A stretch of 64,000 bases of DNA from Burkholderiales bacterium PBB2. Lineage in GTDB: Bacteria > Pseudomonadota > Gammaproteobacteria > Burkholderiales > Burkholderiaceae_C. How positions within the stretch are numbered: the first letter of the stretch is position 1; each line of letters starts with the position of its first letter. The translations under genes were made by a program, and so were the position numbers. A model generated the notes under the pieces. It made no database searches, was not told where the DNA came from, and saw only the letters and a program-made list of their open reading frames with translations. The DNA lies in assembly GCA_002255955.1 (NCBI GenBank), contig NKIM01000007.1, positions 93,861 to 157,860 of the forward strand. The letters run 5' to 3'. Of this stretch, positions 26,761-36,184 are shown in pieces.

Positions 26761-27396
26761 TTATCCCTTGCGCCGAAAGACCTGAAAGTGCACGGCCCCG
26801 GCCTTGCCCGAGCGCCAGACCTCCAGGCCCAGCTCTTCCGGCGCCACGATGGGTTCACCGGACTCCAGATAGACCAGGCCATCCGGCACCAGCAGCGGCA
26901 GGGCCGCACGCAGGGCCGGCAGGAACAAGTCCTGCTGAAACGGCGGGTCCAGCAGCACCAGCTCGAAGCGCGCCGGCGCGCAACGCGCCATCCAGGCCAG
27001 GGCGTCGCTGCTCTCCACTCGCAGCGTGTCGGCCTTGAGGCGAACTTTGCTGGCATTCAGGCTGCGTGCAAGTTCGGCGTCGCGCTCCAGCAGCAGCACC
27101 TCGGTCGCACCGCGCGAGGCGGCCTCGAAACCCAGGGCACCGCTGCCGGCAAAGGCATCGAGCACACGCCAGCCGTCGAGGTCCTGGCCCAGCCAGTTGA
27201 ACAGGGTTTCGCGCACCCGGTCGGGCGTGGGCCGCAGACCCGGCCGGTCGGCCACCGGCAGCTTGGAGCGCTTCCACTGGCCGCCGATGATGCGCACCTC
27301 GCGCGGCGCCATGCGTGGCGCGCCATGCGTTTTCGATTGCGGCGCAGCCGAACCTGCCTTGGCAGCCGCGCTGGAGCGGGGGCGACCGCCGCTCAT
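26761..27396 (-). CDS. rsmD: 16S rRNA (guanine(966)-N2)-methyltransferase RsmD
   Basis: 211 residues: [32 protein letters not shown], the SAM-binding [16 protein letters not shown] and the catalytic DPPF motif (LLDPPFQQD). The first 30 residues are a Ser/Ala-rich extension. The ATG at 27396 overlaps the hisF stop (ATGA), which ties an rRNA-modification gene to the his operon where hisI/hisE would normally follow. Confidence 0.94.
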   Translation of the reverse strand: MSGGRPRSSAAAKAGSAAPQSKTHGAPRMAPREVRIIGGQWKRSKLPVADRPGLRPTPDRVRETLFNWLGQDLDGWRVLDAFAGSGALGFEAASRGATEVLLLERDAELARSLNASKVRLKADTLRVESSDALAWMARCAPARFELVLLDPPFQQDLFLPALRAALPLLVPDGLVYLESGEPIVAPEELGLEVWRSGKAGAVHFQVFRRKG

Positions 27397-28166
27397 TGCC
27401 GCACCGCAATGCCGCGCGCGGCGAGCAAGGCCTTGGCCTCGCCGACCGTGTGCTGGCCGTAGTGAAAGATGCTGGCAGCCAGCACCGCATCGGCACCGCC
27501 GATCGTGATGCCGTCGGCCAAATCCTCCAACGAGCCGACGCCGCCCGAGGCGATCACCGGCACCGACACGGCGTCGCTGACCGCGCGCGTCAGCGCCAGG
27601 TCGAAGCCGCTCTTGGTGCCGTCGCGGTCCATGCTGGTCAGCAGGATTTCGCCGGCGCCAAACTCGGCCATCTGCTTGGCCCACTGCACCGCATCGAGGC
27701 CCACGTTCTTGCGCCCGCCATGGGTGTAGACATCCCAGCCTGGGCCGCGCGCGTCGCCCTCGGCGCGGCGTTTGGCATCGATGGCGACGACGATGCACTG
27801 GGCACCGTACTTGTCGGACGCTTCACGGATCAGCTCGGGCCGCGCCACGGCGGCGGAGTTGAAGCTGACCTTGTCGGCGCCGGCATTGAGCAGGCGCCGC
27901 ACATCGGCCACCTCGCGCACGCCGCCGCCCACCGTCAGCGGAATGAAAACCTGCGAGGCCACGGCCTCGATGATGTGCAGGATCAGGTCGCGACCATCGC
28001 TGGTGGCGGTGATGTCGAGAAAGGTCAGCTCATCGGCGCCCTGCTCGTTGTAGCGCGCCGCGATCTCCACCGGGTCGCCCGCGTCACGCAGCTCGGTGAA
28101 GTTGATGCCTTTGACGACCCGCCCGGCGGTCACGTCGAGGCAGGGAATGATGCGTTTGGCCAGCAT
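27393..28166 (-). CDS. hisF: Imidazole glycerol phosphate synthase, cyclase subunit
   Basis: With HisH, converts PRFAR and ammonia to imidazole glycerol phosphate and AICAR. The 257-residue TIM barrel starts [20 protein letters not shown] with the first catalytic Asp, has [11 protein letters not shown] with the second, and [17 protein letters not shown]. The length is typical. It is separated from hisA by 484 bases of non-coding DNA. Confidence 0.97.
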   Translation of the reverse strand: MLAKRIIPCLDVTAGRVVKGINFTELRDAGDPVEIAARYNEQGADELTFLDITATSDGRDLILHIIEAVASQVFIPLTVGGGVREVADVRRLLNAGADKVSFNSAAVARPELIREASDKYGAQCIVVAIDAKRRAEGDARGPGWDVYTHGGRKNVGLDAVQWAKQMAEFGAGEILLTSMDRDGTKSGFDLALTRAVSDAVSVPVIASGGVGSLEDLADGITIGGADAVLAASIFHYGQHTVGEAKALLAARGIAVRQ

Positions 28167-28467
28167 GACGAGCTTTCGCGAGAGAGAAAAAAGAGACGTG
28201 ACGAGCAGACGGCGGTCTGATCGACCTGGAATTGGCAAGAATCGGCACAGAGCACCCGCTGAAGCTCGGGCTTGTGCCAAGGGGTGTCGGGCAAGTGCTT
28301 CCGCTCATGTCCTCCGGCCTGTACTGCGCACAGGCCTCCCCCTTTACTTCGCTTCAGCACTCACCCAACACCCCTTGTCAGATCCACCGCTCGGCGTTTT
28401 CGCCGAAGGAGCAAGGCCTCGCTGGATCGGGACGGCTGGGTGCTCTGCGAAGTGAAGTCAAGGAGGA

Positions 28468-28490
28468 GACCCCAGCCGTAGGCTGGGGTC
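28468..28490. repeat. 10-bp perfect hairpin in hisA-hisF gap
   Basis: GACCCCAGCC and GGCTGGGGTC are perfect inverted repeats with a 3-base loop. Neither strand has a T-run after it, so it is not a classic terminator. Confidence 0.75.
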
Positions 28491-28510
28491 GGGGGACTGA
28501 GCCCGGACTC

Positions 28511-28531
28511 AAACAGTCCTGAGGACTGTTT
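28511..28531. repeat. 9-bp perfect hairpin in hisA-hisF gap
   Basis: AAACAGTCC and GGACTGTTT are perfect inverted repeats with a 3-base loop, 20 bases from the preceding hairpin. On the plus strand it ends in TTT; no longer T-run follows. Confidence 0.75.
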
Positions 28532-28650
28532 GTGCCTGGCGAAGGGCTGGGCCGCCGGCCCAGGCATGAACGGAGCAGAGCGCCCAGTCGGCCAGATCAA
28601 CAACCGACCCAAGGGCTGCCTCGTACCGTCAGCCGACGCAGACTCGTGCT

Positions 28651-29394
28651 TCAGCCCAGCGACAACTCGTCCGCGCGTGCTTGGCCTGCGGTGAAATCCA
28701 GATCGCCGGTGTAGATAGAGCGGCCGCAGATCACGCCTTCCACGCCTTCGCTTTCAACGGCACAGAGCGCTTCGATGTCCGCAATATTGGACAGACCGCC
28801 CGAGGCGATGACCGGAATGCTCAGTGCCTGCGCCAGCTTCCCCGTTGCTTCGATATTGATGCCGGTCAGCATGCCGTCGCGGCCGATGTCGGTGTAGATC
28901 ACGCCTTCCAGGCCATAGCCTTCGAACTTGCGGGCCAGGTCGATCACTTCGTGACCGGTCAGCTTGCTCCAGCCATCGGTGGCGACCTTGCCGTCCTTGG
29001 CGTCGAGGCCCACGATGATGTGGCCGCCAAACGCGGTGGCCGCATCCTGCAGGAAGCCGGGGTTTTTGACCGCAGCCGTGCCGATGATGATGTAGCTCAG
29101 GCCGGCATCGAGGTAGCGCTCGATGGTGTCCAGATCGCGAATGCCGCCGCCCAACTGCACGGGGATCTCGCCATTGACCTCGCGCAGGATCGCCTTGATG
29201 GCCGGCTCGTTGACCGGTTTGCCCGCGAAGGCACCGTTCAAGTCGACCAGATGCAGGCGCCGCGCACCGGCGTCGATCCAGCGCCGCGCCATGGCTGCCG
29301 GGTCTTCGCCGAAGGTGGTGGACTCGTTCATATCGCCTTGCTTGAGGCGCACACAACGACCGTCTTTCAGGTCAATAGCAGGAATCAGCAACAT
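28651..29394 (-). CDS. hisA: Phosphoribosylformimino-AICAR-phosphate isomerase
   Basis: Opens the ribose of ProFAR to give PRFAR. 247 residues: [20 protein letters not shown] with the first catalytic Asp, [32 protein letters not shown] with the second, and [15 protein letters not shown]. It is related to HisF but distinct at these motifs. It lies 143 bases after hisH, a gap in which no feature is seen. Confidence 0.97.
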   Translation of the reverse strand: MLLIPAIDLKDGRCVRLKQGDMNESTTFGEDPAAMARRWIDAGARRLHLVDLNGAFAGKPVNEPAIKAILREVNGEIPVQLGGGIRDLDTIERYLDAGLSYIIIGTAAVKNPGFLQDAATAFGGHIIVGLDAKDGKVATDGWSKLTGHEVIDLARKFEGYGLEGVIYTDIGRDGMLTGINIEATGKLAQALSIPVIASGGLSNIADIEALCAVESEGVEGVICGRSIYTGDLDFTAGQARADELSLG

Positions 29395-29537
29395 GGCCGA
29401 GGTCAGTGGTGAGGAAGTAGATGGGGTTGGAGGGAAGGACAGGAACAGGGGTCAAAGCCGCTGAAACTCAAGTGCCCGAGCAGACCGCGCATACATGGAT
29501 GCATATCGATGATGGCTGGGTCAAGGAGGTGAGACGC

Positions 29538-30185
29538 TCAGGGTTTCCAGTGGAGGAAATTGCGATACAGGGCGAGGCCCAGCGCAGCACTTTTTTCAGG
29601 GTGGAATTGGGTGGCAAAAATATTATCCCGGGCGACCGCGCAGGTAAAGCGCAGGCCGTAATCGGTCTCGCCGGCACTGTGGCGCACATCTAACGGCGCG
29701 GCATAGAAGCTGTGCACGAAGTAGAACCAGCTTTCATCGGGAATGCCAGCCCAGAGCGCATGGGGCTGCGCCTGACGCACCCGATTCCAGCCCATCTGCG
29801 GCACCTTGTAGCGGCTGCCATCGGGCTGCAACTGGCCATCCAGTTGGAAGCGACGCACGCGGCCTGGGATCAAGCCCAGGCCCGGCGTGTCCTGCTCTTC
29901 GCTGTGGTCCAGCAGCATCTGCATGCCCACGCAGACGCCCATCAGCGGCTTGCTGGCGGCGGCTTCGAGCACCGCTTGCTGGAGGCCGGAATCCTTCAGC
30001 TCGCGCATGCAATCGCGCATGGCGCCCTGCCCCGGCAGCACCACGCGCTCGGCGGCACGCACAGCCTCGGGCTCGGAGGTGATCACCACCTCCAGCCCGG
30101 AGTCCTGCGCCACATGCAGCACGGCCTGCGAAACCGAGCGCAGATTGCCCATGCCGTAGTCGACAACCGCAACAGTCCGCTTCAT
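29538..30185 (-). CDS. hisH: Imidazole glycerol phosphate synthase, glutamine amidotransferase subunit
   Basis: Supplies ammonia to HisF. 215 residues of the class I glutamine amidotransferase family: [12 protein letters not shown] near the N-terminus, the nucleophile Cys in [13 protein letters not shown], and His/Glu in [13 protein letters not shown]. The gene starts one base after hisB ends. Confidence 0.96.
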   Translation of the reverse strand: MKRTVAVVDYGMGNLRSVSQAVLHVAQDSGLEVVITSEPEAVRAAERVVLPGQGAMRDCMRELKDSGLQQAVLEAAASKPLMGVCVGMQMLLDHSEEQDTPGLGLIPGRVRRFQLDGQLQPDGSRYKVPQMGWNRVRQAQPHALWAGIPDESWFYFVHSFYAAPLDVRHSAGETDYGLRFTCAVARDNIFATQFHPEKSAALGLALYRNFLHWKP

Positions 30186-30186
30186 T

Positions 30187-30813
30187 TCAAAGACTGCCCT
30201 TGGTCGAGGGGATCACGCCCAGCGAGCGCGGGTCCAGGGTCAGGGCCATGCGCAGCGCGCGGCCGAAGGCCTTGAAGATGGTTTCACACTGATGGTGGGC
30301 GTTATGTCCCTTGAGGTTGTCCACATGCAGGGACACCAGGGCATGGTTGACGAAGCCCTGGAAGAATTCAAACGCCAGCTGGGTGTCGAACGCACCAATC
30401 GAGCCGGCGGTAAATTTCACATCCATGGCCAGACCGGGTCGGCCGGAGAAATCGACCACCACGCGCGACAGCGCCTCGTCCAGCGGCACATAGCTGTGGC
30501 CATAACGCGTCAGACCCTTCTTGTCGCCGACCGCCTGGGCCACCGCCAGGCCGAGGGTGATGCCCACGTCTTCCACCGTGTGGTGGCCGTCGATGTGCAG
30601 GTCGCCCTTGGCTTCGATCTCCAGATCGATCAGGCCATGGCGGGCGATCTGGTCCAGCATGTGGTCGAAGAAGCCAATGCCGGTGTTCAGACGCGCCTCG
30701 CCTGTGCCGTCGAGGTTGACCCGCACGCGGATCTGCGTTTCCTTGGTGTTGCGGCTGACTTCGGCGATGCGCGCCGCGGGTGTGGGGCTCAGGACCAGAT
30801 CGGTGCTCGTCAT
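30187..30813 (-). CDS. hisB: Imidazoleglycerol-phosphate dehydratase
   Basis: Monofunctional IGP dehydratase of 208 residues (no fused phosphatase). Metal-binding His motifs are present: [31 protein letters not shown], and the second half [20 protein letters not shown] (written here to the 20-residue limit). Separated from hisC by eight bases. Confidence 0.97.
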   Translation of the reverse strand: MTSTDLVLSPTPAARIAEVSRNTKETQIRVRVNLDGTGEARLNTGIGFFDHMLDQIARHGLIDLEIEAKGDLHIDGHHTVEDVGITLGLAVAQAVGDKKGLTRYGHSYVPLDEALSRVVVDFSGRPGLAMDVKFTAGSIGAFDTQLAFEFFQGFVNHALVSLHVDNLKGHNAHHQCETIFKAFGRALRMALTLDPRSLGVIPSTKGSL

Positions 30814-30821
30814 GATGATGC

Positions 30822-31934
30822 TCAGAGACTTTCTTTCAGGGCAGCCAGCATGGCTGTGTTTTCCTCGGCCGTGCCGATGGTGATGCGCAAGCAGTTGGCC
30901 AGCAAGGGGTGGGCGCTGGACGCGTTCTTGATCAGCACGCCGCGCGCCTTCATGGCCGCGAACGTGGCCGCCGAGTCCGCCACCCGTGCCAGCAGCATAT
31001 TGCCCTGGCTGGGGAAGACCTGCACGCCAGGCAGGCTTTGCAGCGCCGCCAGGACCCGCTCGCGCTGAGCCCGCAGCTCGGCCGCCTGCGCGGCATACAC
31101 CTCGGCATGCTCGAGCGCAAAAAGCCCGGCCTCGGCATTGAGCACGCCGATATTGAAGGGTGGGCGCAGTTTTTCAATCTGCGCGATCAGCTCGCTGCGG
31201 CCCATCAGATAGCCGATGCGCACGCCGGCCAGGCCGAACTTGCTCATGGTGCGCATGACTAGCACATTCGGGTGGCGGCGCAGCCAGGCCATGGAGTCGG
31301 CAACGGCAAAGGGCTGGTAGGCCTCGTCCATCACCACCAGGCCGGGCGCGGCGGCGATGATCTGCTCGATCACGGCTGCGTCCCAAAGATTGCCGGTCGG
31401 GTTGTTCGGGTAGGCCAGGTAGATCAGAGCCGGCTGCTGCTGGGCAATCGCCGCCAGCATGGCCGGGCCGTCCAGCTCGAAATCTTCCGCGCGCAACGGC
31501 ACGCCGACGAAACCCAGGTCCTGGTAACGGGCCGAATGCTCGTACATCACAAAGCTGGGCAGCGGCGTCAGCACGCAAGCGCCGGGCTGGCTGACGGCCA
31601 TGCTCAGCAAGGTGATCAGCTCATCCGAACCATTGCCCAGCACGATGTCGCAACCTTCGGGCATGCCGGCATGGGCGGCCAGGGCCAGGGCCAGCTCGCG
31701 GGTGCGTTCGGCCGGATAACGGTTGATCGCCACGGCACCGAGGCGGCGGCCCAGAGCCTCCTGCAGCTCGGCCGGCAGACGAAACGGGTTCTCCATCACG
31801 TCCAGCTTGATCAGGCCGGCGCTGCTCTGGACCGGGTAGGCGCTCATCGCGCGCACATCGGGCCGGATGGCGGCCAGGGCCTGCTGCAAAGATTCGGCGG
31901 GGGCGTCGCTGGGGCGGTTCATGGTCGTCGTCAT
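30822..31934 (-). CDS. hisC: Histidinol-phosphate aminotransferase
   Basis: PLP enzyme converting imidazole acetol-phosphate to histidinol-phosphate. 370 residues: [11 protein letters not shown] near the N-terminus, [27 protein letters not shown] and the PLP Lys in [18 protein letters not shown]. The ATG at 31934 overlaps the stop of the PIN-domain toxin gene, so its translation may depend on the toxin-antitoxin cassette. Confidence 0.95.
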   Translation of the reverse strand: MTTTMNRPSDAPAESLQQALAAIRPDVRAMSAYPVQSSAGLIKLDVMENPFRLPAELQEALGRRLGAVAINRYPAERTRELALALAAHAGMPEGCDIVLGNGSDELITLLSMAVSQPGACVLTPLPSFVMYEHSARYQDLGFVGVPLRAEDFELDGPAMLAAIAQQQPALIYLAYPNNPTGNLWDAAVIEQIIAAAPGLVVMDEAYQPFAVADSMAWLRRHPNVLVMRTMSKFGLAGVRIGYLMGRSELIAQIEKLRPPFNIGVLNAEAGLFALEHAEVYAAQAAELRAQRERVLAALQSLPGVQVFPSQGNMLLARVADSAATFAAMKARGVLIKNASSAHPLLANCLRITIGTAEENTAMLAALKESL

Positions 31935-32389
31935 TGCAGCGCCTCGGGCGCCATCAGCAAGGGGTTGAGGATCTGCACGCTGTCCAGTTGCAGCTCATGC
32001 TTGAGCTCCAGGCTGAGCAAGCGGGTGCAGCCCTGGGCTTTGGCGGCGGCCACGATCAGGGCGTCGGCATAGGGCAGACCGAAACGGCTTTCGATCGACC
32101 AGGCGCTTTCCACCGTGGCATGGTCAATCGCCCACGGTTGCCAGCGCTGGTAACGCCGCACCTCGGCCCGCGCATCGCCGTTGGGCATGGGCGGCTGGAT
32201 TCGGGTGGTGACCAGGCGGTAGAAATCGTTGAGCACCTGAGTGGACAGCCGGCCGCGGCGCTGCTGCCAGAGCAAGCGCAGCACGGCCATGACCTGCTCG
32301 CGCGCCTCGGGCTGGGCGCCGTCTTCGCTGAGGATGAGCACGGAGGTGTCGACAAACACCGGGTCGCGGGTGGCCAGCACGGCACTCAT
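31931..32389 (-). CDS. VapC-like PIN-domain toxin
   Basis: 152 residues. The PIN-fold acidic residues are visible: D14 in VFVDTSVLIL, D55 in STQVLNDFYRLV (the family more often has Glu here) and D109 in GLPYADALIVAAAKAQGC. PIN toxins are RNases held inactive by a partner antitoxin. The start overlaps the antitoxin stop (ATGA) and its own stop overlaps hisC (ATGA). Target and activity are unknown; insertion inside a biosynthetic operon is unusual. Confidence 0.87.
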   Translation of the reverse strand: MSAVLATRDPVFVDTSVLILSEDGAQPEAREQVMAVLRLLWQQRRGRLSTQVLNDFYRLVTTRIQPPMPNGDARAEVRRYQRWQPWAIDHATVESAWSIESRFGLPYADALIVAAAKAQGCTRLLSLELKHELQLDSVQILNPLLMAPEALQ

Positions 32390-32607
32390 GCCGCGTCGCC
32401 CCGCTGCGGATAGGCGGCGCCGTCCGAGGCCCAGCTGCGCTCGCGGTGCAGCCAATCCTGCATGGCGCGCTCGTAGGCGTCGTCGTGGCGCATCTTCTCG
32501 GCCAGCATCTCGCCAACCAGGCGCGAGACGCTGGTGTTGCGCCGCGCAGCCTCGAGCCGGGCCCATTCGGCAACGCTGTCTTCCATGGAGATGGTCACGT
32601 TCTTCAC
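32386..32607 (-). CDS. Ribbon-helix-helix antitoxin partner of the PIN toxin
   Basis: 73 residues from a GTG at 32607. The start of the chain (VKNVTISMEDSVAEWARLEA, then ARRNTSVSRLVGEMLAEKM) is the beta-strand plus two helices of an RHH DNA-binding antitoxin; the acidic/aromatic tail would wrap the toxin. An in-frame ATG at 32655 would add 16 residues, but those codons coincide with two palindromic operator-like sites and are not typical of the family, so the GTG is preferred. Likely autorepressor of the pair. Confidence 0.8.
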   Translation of the reverse strand: MKNVTISMEDSVAEWARLEAARRNTSVSRLVGEMLAEKMRHDDAYERAMQDWLHRERSWASDGAAYPQRGDAA

Positions 32608-32621
32608 GGGCCGCAGGTTAA

Positions 32622-32650
32622 CACGAAGTTCGTGCAACACGAAGTTCGTG
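32622..32650 (-). promoter_or_regulatory. Twin palindromic operator before the antitoxin
   Basis: CACGAAGTTCGTG occurs twice (32622-32634 and 32638-32650), each a palindrome around its central base, spaced 16 bases centre to centre. Tandem sites of this kind are what a dimeric RHH antitoxin binds when repressing its own operon. Binding is inferred. Confidence 0.65.
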
Positions 32651-32721
32651 TTCATTTCAAACCTCGGAGCCCAGGGGTGTTAAGACTCCTTGCCCCCCTC
32701 CCCCGCTGTGGCCATCTCGCC

Positions 32722-33621
32722 TCAGGGCCGCATCCACAGCTCCTTGCGCTGCAGCGGCGTTTCAGGCGGCAGCAAGGGGTTGTGCAGCTCCAGCACGCGG
32801 CGCCGGCTCAGCACATGGCGGGCCAGGATGGCGCCGTGGTATTGCATGAAGATGCGCTCGAAGCTGCCCTTGGCCAGCAAGCGATTCAGGCCCCGCTCGA
32901 CCAGGCCGGCCAGGCGCTCGTTGCCGCGGCCAACGAAAAAATACATGGCCGTCGGGTAATGCAGGCAGAGATGGGGGTCGATGGCCAGGCTGTCGGCATG
33001 GCTCTCCAGCTCCCAGTCGATCTCCAGCAGCGCACGCGGAAAGGCCTGACCGCGCTCCAGGCGCAGCATGCTGAACATGGCATCGAAGGAGGAGCCGGTC
33101 ACCACCTGCAAGCCATTGGCCCGCAGGATGGCCGTGTCCGGCCAGTCATGGCCCTGAACCAGGCTGTAGCGGCGCAGATCGGCCAGGCTGCGCACCTCGC
33201 GCAGCAGATGCGGCTCCAGCCCGCGCTTGAGCAGCATCAGGCGCCAGCCGTACAGGCCTTTGTAGATCGGGAAGCGGATGGGCAGCAGATGCCGTTCGCG
33301 CTCGATGCTGGTCATGCTCCAGGCGATGTCCAGCCCGTCCTGGCCATTTTGCAGGTCCAGCAAGGCGCGGCTTTGCACCATCACCTGGCGCGTGGGCTGC
33401 AGCTCGCAGCTGACGCCACAGGCCTGCAGCGCCAGCTTGAGCAATTGCAGCGGGTACCAGCTGCTGGGGTCGATCTCGCGCATGGGCCGCGGGTAGCGCA
33501 CGCGCAGCGGCGGCGCGACGCCCAGCGCCGCAGAAGCCGAAGCAGCCAGCCCCACGCCCGGCGCCCAGCCCGCAGCGGGCAAGGCGCTGATCAGCAGCTG
33601 ACGGCGGGGCAGGCAGGTCAA
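32722..33621 (-). CDS. Exported solute-binding-like protein inside the his operon
   Basis: 299 residues with a basic N-terminus (LPRRQLLISALPAAG) and hydrophobic leader, then an amino-acid/polar type 2 binding-protein pattern (VRYPRPMREIDPSSWYPLQL, LDIAWSMTSIERERHLLPIR, PTAMYFFVGRGNERLAGLVE). No transporter genes accompany it, as is common for orphan SBP_bac_3-like proteins of Burkholderiales. The only usable start is TTG at 33621, since a stop lies 21 bases upstream in frame with no ATG or GTG between. Substrate unknown. Confidence 0.75.
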   Translation of the reverse strand: MTCLPRRQLLISALPAAGWAPGVGLAASASAALGVAPPLRVRYPRPMREIDPSSWYPLQLLKLALQACGVSCELQPTRQVMVQSRALLDLQNGQDGLDIAWSMTSIERERHLLPIRFPIYKGLYGWRLMLLKRGLEPHLLREVRSLADLRRYSLVQGHDWPDTAILRANGLQVVTGSSFDAMFSMLRLERGQAFPRALLEIDWELESHADSLAIDPHLCLHYPTAMYFFVGRGNERLAGLVERGLNRLLAKGSFERIFMQYHGAILARHVLSRRRVLELHNPLLPPETPLQRKELWMRP

Positions 33622-33748
33622 GACAGAAAGCTCAGGGCCGGGTCAAAGGCGGAACCCCGACTCTGCCACAGCCCGGCCCGCCACCGGCCAAGGCTAACCC
33701 CGATTCTGCGCGCAGCGCAGCCCGAAAGTTCAGCCGAAGCAGCCGGCC

Positions 33749-35062
33749 TCAGGAGCGCAGGCGCATCTCCGCCGCCCGTGCATGGCCTTGCAAGCCCTCG
33801 CCGTAGGCCAGCTCGGCCGCGATCGGGCCCAGCTTTTGCGCACCGGCTTCGCTGACTTCGATCAAGCTGCTGCGCTTCTGGAAGTCGTAGACCCCCAGCG
33901 GCGAGGAGAAGCGCGCCGTGCCCGAGGTGGGCAACACATGGTTGGGGCCGGCGCAGTAGTCGCCCAAGGATTCGCTGGTGTAGGCGCCCAGGAAGATGGC
34001 CCCGGCATGGCGCAGCAGCGGCTCCCAGCGATGCGGGTCGCGGCTGGACACTTCCAGATGCTCGGGGGCGATGCGGTTGCTGATTTCGCAGGCCTCCTCC
34101 ATCGAACGCGTCTGGATCAGCGCGCCGCGGCCTTCCAGCGAGGCGCGGATGATGGCCTGGCGCGGCATGGTCGGCAGCAGGCGCTCGATCGCCTCGGCCA
34201 CCTGGGCGATGTAGGCGGCATCGGGGCAGAGCAGAATGCTTTGCGCCAGCTCGTCGTGCTCGGCCTGGCTGAACAAATCCATGGCCACCCAGTCCGGCGG
34301 CGTCGAGCCATCGGCCAGCACCAGGATCTCGCTGGGGCCGGCAATCATGTCGATGCCGACTTGGCCGAAGACATGCTTCTTGGCGCTGGCCACGTAGGCA
34401 TTGCCGGGGCCGGTGATCTTGTCCACGCGCGGCACCGTGGCCGTGCCATAGGCCAGGGCCGCCACGGCCTGGGCGCCGCCCAGGGTGAAGGCGCGATGCA
34501 CGCCGGCCACATAGGCCGCAGCCAGCACCAGGGGGTTCTTCTCGCCACCAGGCGTGGGCACGACCATGATGATCTCGGGCACGCCGGCCACCTGGGCGGG
34601 GATGGCGTTCATCAGCACGCTACTCGGGTAGGCGGCCTTGCCGCCGGGCACATAGATGCCCACGCGGTCCAGCGGCGTGACCTTCTGGCCCAGCAGGCTG
34701 CCGTCTTCGTCACGGTAGCTCCAGCTCTCGCCGCAGGCGGCTTTCTGGCGTTCGTGATAGCTGCGCACACGGGCGGCGGCGGCCTCCAGGGCGCTGCGCT
34801 GGGCCGGGCTGATGGCCTCGAAGGCGGCCTTCAGCTCCTCGCGGCTCAGCTCCAGCTCAGCCACGGTGGCGGCCTGCAGCCGATCGAAACGGGCGGTGTA
34901 CTCGAGCACAGCGGCATCGCCGCGCGCGCGCACATCGGCCAGGATCTCGGCCACCCGGCCTTCGATGGCGGCGTCGGCCTCGGCCGACCAATGCAGCACG
35001 CGCTGGAACTCGGCTTCGAAATCAGCGCTGGCGGTGTTCAGTTGACGAAGTTGCAGGGACAT
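33749..35062 (-). CDS. hisD: Histidinol dehydrogenase
   Basis: NAD-dependent oxidation of histidinol to histidine. 437 residues: [56 protein letters not shown], the catalytic-site [11 protein letters not shown] and the late [12 protein letters not shown] at 35062 (MSLQLRQL) is the family-like start; an ATG 10 codons earlier would add a non-conserved leader. It starts seven bases after hisG ends. Confidence 0.97.
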   Translation of the reverse strand: MSLQLRQLNTASADFEAEFQRVLHWSAEADAAIEGRVAEILADVRARGDAAVLEYTARFDRLQAATVAELELSREELKAAFEAISPAQRSALEAAAARVRSYHERQKAACGESWSYRDEDGSLLGQKVTPLDRVGIYVPGGKAAYPSSVLMNAIPAQVAGVPEIIMVVPTPGGEKNPLVLAAAYVAGVHRAFTLGGAQAVAALAYGTATVPRVDKITGPGNAYVASAKKHVFGQVGIDMIAGPSEILVLADGSTPPDWVAMDLFSQAEHDELAQSILLCPDAAYIAQVAEAIERLLPTMPRQAIIRASLEGRGALIQTRSMEEACEISNRIAPEHLEVSSRDPHRWEPLLRHAGAIFLGAYTSESLGDYCAGPNHVLPTSGTARFSSPLGVYDFQKRSSLIEVSEAGAQKLGPIAAELAYGEGLQGHARAAEMRLRS

Positions 35063-35069
35063 GGCGTTC

Positions 35070-35729
35070 TCACTTCGGGATGGCAGAAGCAAAGGCGTCG
35101 ATCATGCGACGCAGTGGCTCGCGCTTGAGCTTGAGCGCGGCCTGGTTGACCACCAGGCGGGAGGAGATGTCCATGATCTGCTCGACCTCGACCAAGCGGT
35201 TGGCCTTGAGCGTGTTGCCGGTGGAGACCAGATCGACGATGGCATCAGCCAGGCCGGTCAGCGGCGCCAGCTCCATGGAGCCGTAGAGCTTGATCAGGTC
35301 CACGTGCACGCCCTTGTCGGCGAAATGCTGGCGGGCGATTTCGGTGTACTTGGTGGCCACGCGGATGCGCGAGCCCTGCTTGACGGCGCGGGCGTAATCG
35401 AAGTCATCGCGCACCGCCACGCTCATGCGGCAGCGGGCGATGTTCAGGTCCAGCGGCTGGTACATGCCGGCGGCGTTGCCGCCCAGTGCATGGTTGTGCT
35501 CGATCAGCACATCGCGTCCGGCCACGCCGAGATCGGCACCGCCATATTGCACGTAGGTGGGCACATCGCTGGCGCGCACCAGCACCACCTGCACCTCGGG
35601 GCTGTTGGTGGCCAGGATCAGCTTGCGCGATTTCTCCGGGTCCTCGAGCACGGTGATGCCGGCGGCCTGCAGCAGCGGCAGGGTTTCTTCGAAGATGCGG
35701 CCTTTGGAGAGTGCCAGGGTGATCATCAT
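35070..35729 (-). CDS. hisG: ATP phosphoribosyltransferase, short form
   Basis: First step of histidine synthesis, joining ATP and PRPP. 219 residues with [18 protein letters not shown] and the PRPP loop [18 protein letters not shown]. It lacks the C-terminal regulatory domain of the long form; short HisG normally needs the HisZ partner, whose gene is not in this window. Two adjacent ATGs (35729 and 35726) are possible. AAGGACC is a plausible ribosome site. Confidence 0.96.
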   Translation of the reverse strand: MMITLALSKGRIFEETLPLLQAAGITVLEDPEKSRKLILATNSPEVQVVLVRASDVPTYVQYGGADLGVAGRDVLIEHNHALGGNAAGMYQPLDLNIARCRMSVAVRDDFDYARAVKQGSRIRVATKYTEIARQHFADKGVHVDLIKLYGSMELAPLTGLADAIVDLVSTGNTLKANRLVEVEQIMDISSRLVVNQAALKLKREPLRRMIDAFASAIPK

Positions 35730-35850
35730 GGGCGTCGGTCCTTGGTGGGTCTGAATCTGGCGATTCAGCGGACGGCCGTGAGATTCACCTGGGTGGGGCG
35801 TCTCACCGCCACCCGCATCTCAATCCAGAAGATTTGTTGCGGATGCCGGT

Positions 35851-36123
35851 TCAGGCGTGATGGTGATGCGATGCCGCCGCCGCAGTAGCAGCATGCTCGG
35901 CCGGGGTGTGGGTCTTCATGGACAGCGCGTGGATCTGCTCGCGCATGCGCTCACCCAGGGCCGCGTACACGCGCTGGTGACGGCGGATGCGGCTCAGTCC
36001 CTCGAACTCCGAGGACACGATGGTGGCGAAGAAATGCCGCCCGTCGCCTTCGACGTGCAGGTGCTCGCAGGGCAGGCCTGCGGCGATGTATTGCTGGACT
36101 TCAGCGGGTGTTGGGTCGGCCAT
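35851..36123 (-). CDS. ibaG: BolA/IbaG family protein
   Basis: 90 residues: LPCEHLHVEGDGRHFFATIVSS (class II KH-like fold, ligand His in EHLHVEGDG) and the helix SRIRRHQRVYAALGERM. BolA proteins pair with monothiol glutaredoxins in iron-sulfur metabolism or stress. The tail is Ala/His-rich (SHHHHA). In related genomes this gene lies between an ABC transporter and murA-hisG; here murA is absent and hisG follows directly. Confidence 0.88.
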   Translation of the reverse strand: MADPTPAEVQQYIAAGLPCEHLHVEGDGRHFFATIVSSEFEGLSRIRRHQRVYAALGERMREQIHALSMKTHTPAEHAATAAAASHHHHA

Positions 36124-36184
36124 AAGCCCTCGATTCTAGTTTCAAGCGCGCGATACGGGGTTGCAAGGCGGTTGCAGCGCGGTT

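Larger units (their letters stand above)
28167..28650. other. Hairpin-rich non-coding gap between hisA and hisF
   Basis: 484 bases inside the his gene run with no convincing coding frame. Inverted repeats seen include CAAGGGGTGT (28278-28287) with ACACCCCTTG (28368-28377), GGCCTGT/ACAGGCC (about 28317-28337), and the two tight hairpins listed separately. No transposase remnant was recognised. Confidence 0.6.

Noticed and set aside
28130..28522. Short frames in the hisA-hisF gap
   Set aside because: No ribosome site, no recognisable pattern, and interrupted by hairpins; treated as non-coding.
32386..32655. Antitoxin start at the ATG at 32655
   Set aside because: The extra codons coincide with tandem palindromes and the family normally starts at KNVTI; the GTG at 32607 is preferred.
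31931..33621. Genomic island or integrated element with att sites
   Set aside because: No integrase, transposase or flanking direct repeats were found; the cassette is joined to hisC by an ATGA overlap.
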